Shown: positions 1-7,606, numbered from the stretch's first letter. The stretch is DNA of 19,760 nt from an uncultured Clostridia bacterium (GCA_946540675.1 CAMNIW010000008.1:1-19760), one strand, 5' to 3'. Notes: generated by a model not told the origin, from the letters alone. Numbers and translations are program-made.

Positions 1-1
1 C

Positions 2-529
2 GGCTGGAACGTCAATTGGGGTATGGCGGCGAGTGCGGAAGACAAAGATTACGTGCACCTTACTTTGGACTACCTTCGCGGCTTATACGGCAAAGTCAAC
101 TACTGCGTGACCAACGTCGGCGAGTGGGAAAAGCATTTCAACGACGACGAAGTGCTGAAAAAGTTTTCGGCAGCGGCGGACTTCGGCGCGGACATAGTAA
201 TATTCCGTCTCGGCGAAAACGTCGACAAGACCTTGCTTGAAAGCGCGGATTTCAAAGGCTCGTTCGAGAAGTTTTGCGACTGTTTTACGACGAAAGCGAA
301 AGAAACGATCGTCACCGATACTTTTTGGGAGCACGAAGGGATATGCTCGATTTTGGAGAGCGTCGCAAAAAGCCGCGGATATACTTTCGTAAAGATATGC
401 GATCTCGGTTACGACGACGCGAACAAGGCGACAGGGCTGTTTTGGCATAACGGAGTTGCCGCTCATCCCGGCGATCTCGGTATGAAGAGAATAGCCGAAA
501 GAATTTCGGGAGCGATAAGAAAAGTATGA
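2..529 (+). CDS. SGNH/GDSL-type hydrolase, C-terminal part (5' end outside window)
   Basis: This is the 3' part of a gene. The frame is open from the first bases of the window, and 175 residues are visible before TGA. The ATG at 23 is internal, because the residues before it (GWNVNWGMAAS) read as part of the domain. The visible segment fits an SGNH-hydrolase fold: a GWN..WGMAAS region, a strand followed by FRLGEN (the block that usually supplies the oxyanion-hole Asn), and a C-terminal VAAHPGDLGM that matches the catalytic-His block. The Asp three residues before the His found in many family members is not present (Val there). The nucleophile Ser block would lie upstream. Family members remove acyl or acetyl groups from sugars or lipids. 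The stop overlaps the ATG of the next gene (ATGA), so the two are probably translated together, and a carbohydrate esterase role beside a glycosidase is plausible. The family call is fairly safe; the substrate is unknown. Confidence 0.7.
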   Translation, partial: GWNVNWGMAASAEDKDYVHLTLDYLRGLYGKVNYCVTNVGEWEKHFNDDEVLKKFSAAADFGADIVIFRLGENVDKTLLESADFKGSFEKFCDCFTTKAKETIVTDTFWEHEGICSILESVAKSRGYTFVKICDLGYDDANKATGLFWHNGVAAHPGDLGMKRIAERISGAIRKV

Positions 530-1764
530 AAAACGCCGAACTCGGAAAATATGCAGGACTTATAAAAGAATATTGCGAAAACAACTATAAAAACTGTCTT
601 CGTCAGGCAAAAGGCAAACTTAAATATCCGTTTATAGTTCCCGGAGCGTCATACGCGTACGAACTCTGGGACTGGGACAGTTGGCTAACGGGGATAGCGC
701 TCGAAGCCATCTCGAAAAGCGACGATTGTATCGAATACGAAAAGGGTTGCGTGCTCAACTTTATCGACCATATGGATAAATACGGCAGGATACCCATAAA
801 CGTTTCGCTTAAAAGCGACCGTTTCGACCTGAAAGAAGGCGTGGAGACCAATATACACAAGCCTTGTCTTGTTCAGCACGCGCTGTTTATAAGCGAGACG
901 ACGGGCTCTGCCGAGTGGATCGCGGACGATATAGGCGCTTTGGAAAAATTCGTCGGCTGGTACGAGAACAACGTCCGCCACGAGAGCGGATTGTATTTTT
1001 GGATAGACGATTTCGCGATAGGCGTTGACAACGACCCCTGCACCTTTTTTCGTCCGAAAAAGACCAGCGCGTCGGTATATCTCAACTTTTTGATGTACGC
1101 CGAACTCAAAGCGGCGTCAAAACTCGAAGATATGCTTAAAAGAAAGGATAAGTCCGCCGAATACGCAAAAAAAGCCGAAGATTTAGGCGCGGCGATACGC
1201 CGCGAGTGCTGGGACGAGCGCGACAGGTTTTATTACAGCGCGGATATCGGTTTATTGCCGATAGATCCGGAGCAATGGCTTCATAGCGGCGCGCCGAGAC
1301 ATTGGTCGACGCTCATTATGCGAATAGGCGTATGGACGGGATTTATGGCGCTTTGGTGCGGTTTGGCTACAAAGGAAGAAGCCGAAAGAATAGTAAAGGA
1401 AAACCTTCTCGACGAAAAGTCTTTTCGGGCGCCTTGCGGAGTAAGGACTCTGTCGAAGTACGAAAAGCAGTACGTCGTCAAAAAATCGGGCAATCCGTCG
1501 TGTTGGCTCGGTCCCGTTTGGGGAATTTCCAACTATATGACTTTTGAAGGGCTCGTCGGATACGGGTATATAAAAGAAGCGAGAGAACTTGCCGAAAAGA
1601 CCGTAATGACTTTCGGCAAAGATATAGAGAACTGCGGCGAAATGCACGAGTATTACGACCCCGAAACAGGCGTAGGAGTCAATAATCAGGGTTTCCAGAG
1701 TTGGAATCTTCTCGCGTACAAGATGTGCGAATGGCTCGAAAAAAACGATGAAGATAGGGTATGA
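526..1764 (+). CDS. GH63/GH37-like (alpha/alpha)6-barrel glycoside hydrolase
   Basis: The protein has 412 residues and no signal peptide, so it is probably cytoplasmic. Motifs match six-hairpin glycosidases of the GH63, trehalase and mannosylglycerate-hydrolase type: WDWDSW at about 48-53, a DNDP..FF segment around 168-173 in the region of the usual catalytic acid, W.GPVWG.SNY near 330, and a late GEMHEYYDPETG followed by NNQGFQSWNLL near the C terminus, where the general base Glu is expected. The length is that of a bare catalytic barrel, without the N-terminal beta domain of full GH63 enzymes. The likely reaction is hydrolysis of an alpha-linked disaccharide or oligosaccharide after import. 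It overlaps the upstream esterase-like gene by 4 bases and the downstream membrane-protein gene by 17, so it sits in a tightly coupled operon. The fold is well supported; the exact GH family and substrate cannot be fixed from the sequence. Confidence 0.75.
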   Translation: MKNAELGKYAGLIKEYCENNYKNCLRQAKGKLKYPFIVPGASYAYELWDWDSWLTGIALEAISKSDDCIEYEKGCVLNFIDHMDKYGRIPINVSLKSDRFDLKEGVETNIHKPCLVQHALFISETTGSAEWIADDIGALEKFVGWYENNVRHESGLYFWIDDFAIGVDNDPCTFFRPKKTSASVYLNFLMYAELKAASKLEDMLKRKDKSAEYAKKAEDLGAAIRRECWDERDRFYYSADIGLLPIDPEQWLHSGAPRHWSTLIMRIGVWTGFMALWCGLATKEEAERIVKENLLDEKSFRAPCGVRTLSKYEKQYVVKKSGNPSCWLGPVWGISNYMTFEGLVGYGYIKEARELAEKTVMTFGKDIENCGEMHEYYDPETGVGVNNQGFQSWNLLAYKMCEWLEKNDEDRV

Positions 1765-2599
1765 CAAAAAAGAACAATTAAAGACGGTATTCGACTTTTT
1801 TTCGGCGGCGATATGTCTTTTGCCGGTAATGATCGGCATTGCGCAAATGATAGCGGCGCGCGGAATAAAAGCCCCGACGGTATTGGCGGTGGCTATGGGC
1901 GGCGCGCTGGCGGCGGCTTGGATAAAAGCGGCTGTCGCAAGACTTTGCGGCAAAGAAGAAACCCGTATAGATCCCTTTTACAAAAAGGATTATAAAGAAA
2001 CGCGCAAACAAACGCTGATGAAAGCGGCGGTTATCGCGGCGGTCGCGGGGCTTACGGTGTTTTCTTTCGTCAGGTCGGCGGCGATAAAAAAGGAAGGAAA
2101 CTTCGTTACGGCTACCGTCGTATCTCAGGAAGACAAAACCGAGATAGTGACGGATTCCGACGGCGAAGAGAGCGTTCACGAAAAGGCGGAAGTCGTTCTC
2201 GAATACGATTTTTCGGGCAAAAAGACGTATACGGCGACAATAGACAACGTGCGTCGGGTATATTCTGAAACGCTCGAAATATCCGTCGACGGCGACGGCA
2301 ATTTTATCCGCTTTGCTTCCGAGTCTAAGGCGTTTTTATATGCCGGACTTTGCGGCGTGCTCTTTTCCGCGATAGCGGCGATCTATGCCGTGCTAAAAGT
2401 TTCTCCGACCTATCTCATACCGTTTTTATTCGGGATCGTCGGCTCGGCAATGATACCTTTCATCAATTATTACGATATGAAGCGCGTCATATTTGCCGAA
2501 CTCACGCCCTTTTCGCTTCTGTTCATATCGCTTTCGCTGTCTTACGTCGCAAGGGCGATATTCAGCGAGATAAAGACGGTAGAACCGACAATCAAATAA
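1748..2599 (+). CDS. Six-helix membrane protein of unknown function
   Basis: I do not recognise a specific family. The 283 residues show three hydrophobic segments (about 15-36, 42-64 and 90-109), a hydrophilic loop of about 80 residues (112-193) with alternating beta-type patterns, and three more hydrophobic segments (about 195-217, 221-241 and 247-272). The loop, with ATVVSQED followed by EVVLEYDFSGKKTYTATI, resembles the extracytoplasmic beta domain of DUF3592-like membrane proteins, but this is only a resemblance. The ATG at 1748 lies inside the preceding glycosidase gene (17-base overlap) and has no good ribosome binding site, so translation probably depends on coupling. A coupled membrane protein could be a small sensor or accessory protein, but nothing in the sequence shows a transport or enzymatic motif. 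Confidence 0.7.
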   Translation: MKIGYDKKEQLKTVFDFFSAAICLLPVMIGIAQMIAARGIKAPTVLAVAMGGALAAAWIKAAVARLCGKEETRIDPFYKKDYKETRKQTLMKAAVIAAVAGLTVFSFVRSAAIKKEGNFVTATVVSQEDKTEIVTDSDGEESVHEKAEVVLEYDFSGKKTYTATIDNVRRVYSETLEISVDGDGNFIRFASESKAFLYAGLCGVLFSAIAAIYAVLKVSPTYLIPFLFGIVGSAMIPFINYYDMKRVIFAELTPFSLLFISLSLSYVARAIFSEIKTVEPTIK

Positions 2600-2601
2600 A
2601 A

Positions 2602-2610
2602 GAAGGAGAG
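2602..2610 (+). promoter_or_regulatory. Ribosome binding site that fixes the alpha/beta hydrolase start
   Basis: GAAGGAGAG sits six bases before the ATG at 2617. This excludes the upstream in-frame ATG at 2350, which lies deep in the membrane-protein gene. Confidence 0.8.
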
Positions 2611-2616
2611 AAAAAT

Positions 2617-3600
2617 ATGTTTAATGAACAAAAATTGAACCTTACCGAAAAATGGGATAAAGTTTTTCCCGAAAATCCGAAAACGGAGCATAAGAAGATA
2701 ACGTTTCATAACCGTTTCGGGATAACTCTCGCGGCGGATATGTATATGCCTAAATCGAGAGCGGGCAAACTTCCGGCGATAGCGGTATCGGGACCTTTCG
2801 GCGCGGTAAAGGAGCAGTCGAGCGGTCTTTACGCTCAGGAAATGGCTTCGCGCGGATTTATAGCGATAGCCTTCGATCCTTCCTTTACGGGCGAGAGCGG
2901 CGGCGAGCCCCGTTACGTCGCGTCGCCCGACATAAATACCGAAGATTTTCAGGCGGCTGTCGACTTTTTGAGCGTGCAGGACTTCGTCGACCCGGAAAGA
3001 ATATCAATAATAGGGATATGCGGTTGGGGCGGCATAGCGCTCAACGCGGCTTCGGTCGACACGAGAATAAAGGCGACGGTATGCGTGACGTCGTACAATA
3101 TGTCGCGCGTAAACCGTTACGGCTATTACGACGTAAACACCGAAGACGACGTGTATAAGATGAGAGAATCTTTGAACGCCCAAAGAACGGAAGATTATAA
3201 AAGCGGCGAATATAAACTCGCCGGCGGCGTTCCCGACGTCGTTCCCGACGATATGCCCGAATTTTTCAAGGCGTATCACGATTATTACAAAGTTCCGCGC
3301 GGCTATCATCCGCGCAGTCTCAACAGCAACGGCGGTTGGAACGTAACGAGCGCTTTGTCGTTTATCAACACTCCGCAGCACTCTTTTGCCGGGGAGATAA
3401 GAAACGCCGTAATGATAGTCCACGGCGAAAAGGCTCATTCACGCTATTTCGGCGAAGATATGTATAAACTGCTTAAAGGCGACAATAAAGAATTGTTGAT
3501 CGTCGAAAACGCCGACCATTGCGACCTGTACGACGGCGGAAAAAACCGCGACAAAATACCATTTGACAAAATAGAGCGGTTTATAAGAAAAAACATCTGA
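2617..3600 (+). CDS. Alpha/beta hydrolase, dienelactone-hydrolase/YcjY-like, Cys nucleophile
   Basis: The start at 2617 follows a good ribosome binding site (GAAGGAGAG, 2602-2610) and gives 327 residues. A longer reading from 2350 would run far into the upstream gene and is rejected. The nucleophile elbow is GICGWGG with Cys at about 135, so a Cys replaces the usual Ser, as in dienelactone hydrolase. A candidate acid is Glu or Asp near VHGEKAHS (268-275), and the base is the His in ENADHCDLYDG (about 301). The GPFG..KEQSSG stretch near residue 60 probably forms the oxyanion region. There is no signal peptide, so it acts in the cytoplasm. It is the last gene of the plus-strand cluster, 17 bases after the membrane protein. 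Family members hydrolyse ester or thioester-like bonds; the substrate is unknown. Confidence 0.8.
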   Translation: MFNEQKLNLTEKWDKVFPENPKTEHKKITFHNRFGITLAADMYMPKSRAGKLPAIAVSGPFGAVKEQSSGLYAQEMASRGFIAIAFDPSFTGESGGEPRYVASPDINTEDFQAAVDFLSVQDFVDPERISIIGICGWGGIALNAASVDTRIKATVCVTSYNMSRVNRYGYYDVNTEDDVYKMRESLNAQRTEDYKSGEYKLAGGVPDVVPDDMPEFFKAYHDYYKVPRGYHPRSLNSNGGWNVTSALSFINTPQHSFAGEIRNAVMIVHGEKAHSRYFGEDMYKLLKGDNKELLIVENADHCDLYDGGKNRDKIPFDKIERFIRKNI

Positions 3601-3638
3601 CGACGTAAAAAGCGCCGACCGAAAAGCGCGTCGTTTTT
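3600..3638 (+). terminator. Possible terminator after the plus-strand cluster
   Basis: The arms ACGAC (3600-3604) and GTCGT (3630-3634) enclose a second GCGC/GCGC pair, and a run of T follows at 3634-3638. The 5' arm overlaps the stop codon and contains an asymmetric bulge, so it is a weak hairpin. The stronger stem at 3665-3703 may be the real stop. Confidence 0.4.
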
Positions 3639-3664
3639 CGGGGATAATTAAAGTAAAAAAGTTC

Positions 3665-3703
3665 AGCCCGCCGTATTTCGCGAAAAGCGAAATACGGCGG
3701 GCT
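3665..3703. terminator. Perfect 17-bp stem, bidirectional terminator between convergent operons
   Basis: AGCCCGCCGTATTTCGC (3665-3681) pairs base for base with 3687-3703 around the five-base loop GAAAA. On the minus strand the stem is followed, after GAAC, by a run of six T. On the plus strand only a short T-rich stretch follows (TTTGTTTA). It sits between the end of the plus-strand cluster and the end of the minus-strand lipid-kinase gene, as expected for a shared terminator. Confidence 0.75.
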
Positions 3704-3734
3704 TTGTTTACCGATAAAAAAGTAACCGATTATA

Positions 3735-3756
3735 TTTTCAGCCTTGCGGCTGAAAG
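3735..3756 (-). terminator. Hairpin after the lipid-kinase gene
   Basis: TTTCAGCC and GGCTGAAA form a perfect 8-bp stem with a four-base loop (TTGC), 36 bases beyond the stop of the minus-strand lipid-kinase gene. The following minus-strand bases (ATATAATC) are AT-rich but not a clean T run, so it may be a weak first terminator or an mRNA-end stabiliser in front of the larger stem at 3665-3703. Confidence 0.45.
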
Positions 3757-3791
3757 TTATATGCAAAACAGGTCTAAGGCATATGGCAAGT

Positions 3792-4676
3792 TTACGCCAC
3801 GACTTCCTGCTTTTCTTCGGCAACGGTCGCCGCTTTCGCGGTGTAGGTCGTCATGCCGAGTATTGTTTCTCCGTCTACCTGAACGGCGACGGGTCTGTCG
3901 AATTCGACCGTTATTTCTTTTCCCGTGAATATCGACACGAGTTTCTTCTTGTTGACGTGTTCGCCCTTGAAAATCTTGGGGAAAGCGAGAAGAGTGGAGA
4001 ATTTGCCCCCGTGCATCACCATTACGGAAAGGGTGCCTTCGGGGTCGTTTCTCTTTTGTTCGGGAGTGGGCATCATACCGCCGCCGTAAAATCTGCCGTG
4101 CATCGTCGGCGCGAGCCACACTTTTTTGAATTCGTAAGTTTTGCCGTCCACGGTTATTTTGGCGTTTGTCGGTTTGTACTTAAAGAGCAGACCTTTTACC
4201 GCGATTCCCGCGTAATTTATGGGCTTATCGGTGGTTTCGCGGAGTTTGTCGCCCACTTCGCAGCAATATCCGTCTATTCCGAATCCCACGTTGTTAAGGA
4301 ATTTATATTCTTTTCCGTCGACGTATACGGTGGGAAGATTTTTGATATAATCGTTTATCTTTACGACCTGTCCCTTTTCTCCGCCGATGTCTTTAAGGAA
4401 ATCGTTTCCGCTTCCCGTGGCGAAGTAGTAGACGTCGTTATTTATGCGGACGTTTGCCGTATCGTTTATAAAGCGGTTGAGCGTTCCGTCGCCGCCGCAT
4501 ATGACGAGCGGGTTATCGCCGAGAGTTTCCTTAAAAAACGTTTCGTACGGGGGAATAGCGGTAACGTCGTGGTATTCGACCTGTCCGTCTTTAAGGATTT
4601 CGTTGAGTTGTTCTGCCGATTTTTTACCCATGCCGTTGTCAGACTTCGGGTTAAAGAGCACGCAATAGGTTTTCAT
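3792..4676 (-). CDS. Diacylglycerol-kinase-family lipid kinase
   Basis: The 294 residues match the DagK/YegS/LCB5 fold. The nucleotide-binding GGDGTLN is at 61-67, a GSGNDFLKDIG motif at 88-98, and a C-terminal VQVDGE near 267-272, the usual two-domain layout at the normal family length. These enzymes transfer phosphate from ATP to a lipid hydroxyl (diacylglycerol, or related lipids) at the inner face of the membrane; there are no membrane helices. The ATG at 4676 has AAGGAG eight bases upstream. The gene follows the GT2-GtrA-acyltransferase fusion by 28 bases on the same strand, with no terminator between, so the two are probably one transcript. That context favours recycling or making a phospholipid-type carrier over general metabolism. 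The family is secure; the lipid substrate is not known. Confidence 0.9.
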   Translation of the reverse strand: MKTYCVLFNPKSDNGMGKKSAEQLNEILKDGQVEYHDVTAIPPYETFFKETLGDNPLVICGGDGTLNRFINDTANVRINNDVYYFATGSGNDFLKDIGGEKGQVVKINDYIKNLPTVYVDGKEYKFLNNVGFGIDGYCCEVGDKLRETTDKPINYAGIAVKGLLFKYKPTNAKITVDGKTYEFKKVWLAPTMHGRFYGGGMMPTPEQKRNDPEGTLSVMVMHGGKFSTLLAFPKIFKGEHVNKKKLVSIFTGKEITVEFDRPVAVQVDGETILGMTTYTAKAATVAEEKQEVVA

Positions 4677-4704
4677 AAGTAGTTCTCCTTAAAATATAAA
4701 CGCC

Positions 4705-6423
4705 TTATAAAGAATTTATGGCGGCGATTATTTGTTGCTTTTTATCTTGTGCTTCGCGACGAAAATCCGACGCCGTTATCGGATCGCGTTGCAGTATTTT
4801 TTTGTGTTCGTCGTCGATTACCAGCGGAACGAATTGCACGTCTTTGCCGCAAGTCCGCCTGTACAGTTGACCGAAATAGAGAAAACCGTCGTAAATATCC
4901 GATACCGTTCCGTAATTTGCGGTATAATCCACGTCGGGAAAGACGATAAGGCTTTCGCCGTTTTTGAGATACTCCATACCTTTTTTGAAGGTTTCCAGCG
5001 CGAGTCCGGAGTTCCTGTAAACGGGCACCGCTCTCAAAGATTTCACAAGCGCGACCGTTCCTTTTGCGGCGAGTTTTGCCTTTACGCTGTGTTTTTTCGG
5101 CTTTTTGCCGACCCTTTCCGAAAAAGTATAGTCCTTAAACTGCTTATATGCCGTTTTTTTGTCGAAAAACGTGTTCAACGCCATGACGTGTACGTCAAAA
5201 TCGAGCGAACATAAAGCGGTCTTTACTCCGTGCATATCGAGATGGCGGCAGACGTATATTTTCGGCTCCGACGTCGGGTATACGTCCGTGCGGTACTTAT
5301 TGCCCGAAAAAGCCCTGTACAGTTTTTTTGCAAGTCGCGCAATCGGCCCGTAAAAGGCGTTTTTTCTCTCTTCTTTGAATACCCAGTCCATTTGTATTTT
5401 ATAGGTGAGTATAAGGAACAGCGCTTCGGAGATTATCTTTATCGCCATAAAGTTAAGACCGAGCAGGTTTCCGAAGAGATACAGCACCCCGTAAGACGCG
5501 GCGAGTCGCGAAAACCACAGCACGTAATACCTGAAAAACGACTTTTTGGACATTCCGTAAAAGACGTGGCGATAATTGAAAACAAAGTTGAATATTGAAG
5601 ACACCACTCTCGGCGCCACCGTTATAAGAAGCGAGTTTATCGCCGTTTTTTCGGGCAAAACGACGTATGCGAGAAAGTAGAACAGACCGAGATCGATAAC
5701 CGCGCTCATCGCCGAAGACGTGAGATAGGTGTACATATTCGCGATTATTATCCCGACGACGCGCATCGAGTCCTTAAACGCCCTGAAATGCGTCTTATGG
5801 TCTTTTTCGTTTTCGGGGTAAACGGTGTCGATGAATATCTCGATGACGGGCAAATGCCGCCTTTTGCAATATATAAGCGTGTTCGTTTCGTATTCGAACT
5901 TTTTGCCGCGCACTTTAAGCAGTTTTTTTGTAAACGCTATCGAGTGTCCGCGCAGCCCCGTCTGAGAGTCGTATATCTTTATTCCGTAAAAGAGCCTTAA
6001 AAGTATGCGCATCTGTTTGTTTCCGGCGCGGCTTCTTTTCGGAACGTTCTTCCCCGTAAAATCTCTCGACCCGAGCACCATTTTGTCTTTGTGCTTCTTT
6101 GTCGCTTCGTAAATTTTGTATACGTCCTTTATTTTATGTTGCCCGTCGCAGTCTGCGGTGACGATAATATCGTCGTCGTCAAAGTTTTCCGCGCAGTGCG
6201 AAAATGCGGTTTTAAGGGCAAAACCCTTTCCCTTGTTGCCTATGTAGCGTATGACGGTTGTTTTCGGGAGAGCGGAGATCTTATCGAAGACGCAGTCGTA
6301 GTCTTTACCGCTTCCGTCGTCCACGACCACAAGGTCGTCGACCGCGCATATAAGTTCTTCGGCGTACGAAACGAAATCTTCGTCAGGCTCGTATGCCGGT
6401 ATAACTACGACAAATTTATCCAT
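4705..6423 (-). CDS. Three-domain fusion: GT2 glycosyltransferase, GtrA-like membrane domain, PlsC-like acyltransferase domain
   Basis: The protein has 572 residues. Residues 1 to about 225 are a GT2 (dolichol-phosphate-mannose-synthase-like) domain with VVVDDGSG at 32-39 and the DxD-type TADCDGQH at 89-96. Residues about 235-348 contain four hydrophobic helices and the NFVFNYRHVF pattern of GtrA-like flippase-associated domains. Residues about 385-535 look like a lysophospholipid acyltransferase: CRHLDMHG (392-399) in place of the usual His-x4-Asp block, VPVYRNSG (467-473), and LIVFPDVDYT (492-501) where FPEG is normal. The acyltransferase motifs are altered, so activity is uncertain. GT2-GtrA proteins usually attach a sugar to undecaprenyl phosphate and present it outside; the extra domain suggests acylation of the same lipid or glycan. 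The start has AAGGAG five bases upstream. The downstream lipid-kinase gene is probably co-transcribed. Confidence 0.85.
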   Translation of the reverse strand: MDKFVVVIPAYEPDEDFVSYAEELICAVDDLVVVDDGSGKDYDCVFDKISALPKTTVIRYIGNKGKGFALKTAFSHCAENFDDDDIIVTADCDGQHKIKDVYKIYEATKKHKDKMVLGSRDFTGKNVPKRSRAGNKQMRILLRLFYGIKIYDSQTGLRGHSIAFTKKLLKVRGKKFEYETNTLIYCKRRHLPVIEIFIDTVYPENEKDHKTHFRAFKDSMRVVGIIIANMYTYLTSSAMSAVIDLGLFYFLAYVVLPEKTAINSLLITVAPRVVSSIFNFVFNYRHVFYGMSKKSFFRYYVLWFSRLAASYGVLYLFGNLLGLNFMAIKIISEALFLILTYKIQMDWVFKEERKNAFYGPIARLAKKLYRAFSGNKYRTDVYPTSEPKIYVCRHLDMHGVKTALCSLDFDVHVMALNTFFDKKTAYKQFKDYTFSERVGKKPKKHSVKAKLAAKGTVALVKSLRAVPVYRNSGLALETFKKGMEYLKNGESLIVFPDVDYTANYGTVSDIYDGFLYFGQLYRRTCGKDVQFVPLVIDDEHKKILQRDPITASDFRREAQDKKQQIIAAINSL

Positions 6424-6469
6424 TTTTCTCCTTGATCCCGATAGTTATTCTTCATCTCCCCGTAATACC

Positions 6470-6498
6470 GTTATATTTTATCATTTTTATCGCGTCAA
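6470..6498 (-). promoter_or_regulatory. Sigma-A-type promoter for the fusion-glycosyltransferase operon
   Basis: On the minus strand TTGACG (6493-6498) is followed by a 17-base spacer and TATAAC (6470-6475), about 46 bases before the ATG at 6423. Both boxes are one mismatch from consensus. The rest of the 179-base gap (6424-6602) is AT-rich and shows no clear terminator for the regulator gene upstream. Confidence 0.7.
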
Positions 6499-6602
6499 AT
6501 CAATAGAAAAGTTAAAATCAAGCCGCAAAAAAGCACGAAAATCCACAGATTATGCGAAAAAACGGAAATATCTCGTAGTTTAGCAAAAATTTGCCGACAT
6601 TG

Positions 6603-7469
6603 TTATTTTATGCTCGACTTATATTCTCCCGGCGTCATACCCGTGTACTTTTTGAAAGAAGACGAAAAATACGCGGTGTTGTCATAGCACAGTTTGTCTG
6701 ATATTTCCGAAAAAGAAAAACCGTTACGTATAAGTTTTTTTGCTTCGTCGATCTTCATTTTTATATACGTCTGATAGATGTGCGTGCCCGTTTGGCGGTA
6801 AAAATAGGAGCAAAGCCAGGCTTTTTTATAGTGGAAGTATTCGCACAGGTCTTCGAGTTTAAGCGACGAATACACCCTTTGCGAGAGAAATTTGATTATC
6901 TGTTCCTTCAGGTCGTCGTCTCCGACCGACAGCATAAACCTGTGCGCGTCGGCGTTTTCGTTTTCGCGCCGAATAAAGCGTATCAAAAAGAGTTCGAGAA
7001 GGTTCGCTATCGATTGCAGACCGCCTATCGGGCAGTCTTCCTTGAATTCGAGTTCGTTGAGATTGGGGTCGAATTCCGGGATACGGAAAGTGTTTTCGGC
7101 TTCGGACATTATCTCCTGAAGGAGCCGCCTGTCGTTTTTTGCGACCATCCTTTTTTTGCCCGTAAAGTACCGCATCGCCTTAGAGTGGCACTCGAAAGTT
7201 ATGATAAAGATATTCGGCTCGCGGTCTCCCGATTTTACGTAATGCGGCACGTTCGGCGCGATAAACGCCATTTCGCCCTGTTTCACTTCGACGGGAACGC
7301 CGCCTATATACACGGTAATATCTTCCTTGTCGGTGTAGTTTATTTCCCAGAAGTTATGCGTTTCTTCCTGCGAAACGTAGTTGCGGACAAGCGATTGATA
7401 GTGTATCGTATATATGCTTTTTACCGAAATGTCTTTTTTTACGTCGGTTTTGAAAAAGGTCTTTTCCAT
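6603..7469 (-). CDS. AraC-family transcriptional regulator, divergent from the amino-sugar operon
   Basis: The 288 residues comprise an N-terminal cupin-like ligand domain (about 20-95, with HNFWEINY near 38 and NVPHYV near 73) and a C-terminal pair of helix-turn-helix motifs (about 190-288) ending in FKKYTGMTPGEYK, the signature of AraC/XylS proteins. The protein is soluble and presumably binds a sugar or sugar phosphate. It is transcribed away from the ROK-nagB-nahK-nagA operon across a 202-base gap, and both promoters carry the same 12-bp repeat, so self-control and control of the operon are likely. A weak AGGATC lies upstream of the ATG, and the predicted leader is very short. The family is clear; the effector (GlcNAc, GlcNAc-6-P or another) is inferred only from position. 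Confidence 0.9.
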   Translation of the reverse strand: MEKTFFKTDVKKDISVKSIYTIHYQSLVRNYVSQEETHNFWEINYTDKEDITVYIGGVPVEVKQGEMAFIAPNVPHYVKSGDREPNIFIITFECHSKAMRYFTGKKRMVAKNDRRLLQEIMSEAENTFRIPEFDPNLNELEFKEDCPIGGLQSIANLLELFLIRFIRRENENADAHRFMLSVGDDDLKEQIIKFLSQRVYSSLKLEDLCEYFHYKKAWLCSYFYRQTGTHIYQTYIKMKIDEAKKLIRNGFSFSEISDKLCYDNTAYFSSSFKKYTGMTPGEYKSSIK

Positions 7470-7488
7470 AGGGTATCTTGATCCTATA

Positions 7489-7500
7489 ATAAAGTATACA
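7489..7500 (+). repeat. Candidate operator, copy 1 (ATAAAGTATACA)
   Basis: This is an exact 12-base match to copy 2 at 7593-7604, 104 bases away (close to ten helical turns), containing the palindrome GTATAC. It covers the -10 box of the AraC-regulator promoter. The pairing with copy 2 on the operon promoter suggests one protein binds both. Confidence 0.5.
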
Positions 7501-7521
7501 CCCGAAACGCCTTTTTGTAAA
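7493..7521 (-). promoter_or_regulatory. Promoter for the AraC-family regulator
   Basis: On the minus strand TTTACA (7516-7521), a 17-base spacer, and TATACT (7493-7498) form a near-consensus promoter. It lies just ahead of the regulator ATG at 7469 and predicts a leader of under 20 bases. The -10 box lies inside the first copy of the repeat ATAAAGTATACA. Confidence 0.7.
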
Positions 7522-7577
7522 ATATTTTATAAGAATTTATTGCATACTATATTATAATTTTCGGATAACAAATTGTA

Positions 7578-7606
7578 TTGAAAAGAAATTTTATAAAGTA
7601 TACAAT
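7578..7606 (+). promoter_or_regulatory. Promoter for the amino-sugar operon
   Basis: TTGAAA (7578-7583), a 17-base spacer and TACAAT (7601-7606) lie about 65 bases before the ATG of the ROK gene. The second copy of the repeat covers the end of the spacer and most of the -10 box. A TATAAT at 7553-7558 has no matching -35 at the right distance and is the weaker choice. Confidence 0.65.
7593..7604 (+). repeat. Candidate operator, copy 2 (ATAAAGTATACA)
   Basis: This is identical to copy 1 at 7489-7500. It overlaps the spacer and -10 box of the amino-sugar operon promoter, a position that fits repression by the divergent AraC-family protein. Confidence 0.5.

Noticed and set aside
3744..4682. A 312-codon open frame on the plus strand across the lipid-kinase gene
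   Set aside because: It mirrors the DagK-family gene, has no recognisable domain or start signal, and runs through the terminator region.
6506..6602. A terminator between the AraC regulator and the fusion-glycosyltransferase gene
   Set aside because: Only a five-base GCAAA/TTTGC stem was found, without a proper T run, so no terminator is claimed.
6780..7481. A 233-codon open frame opposite the AraC regulator
   Set aside because: It is antisense to a gene with a clear AraC signature and reaches into the divergent promoter region.
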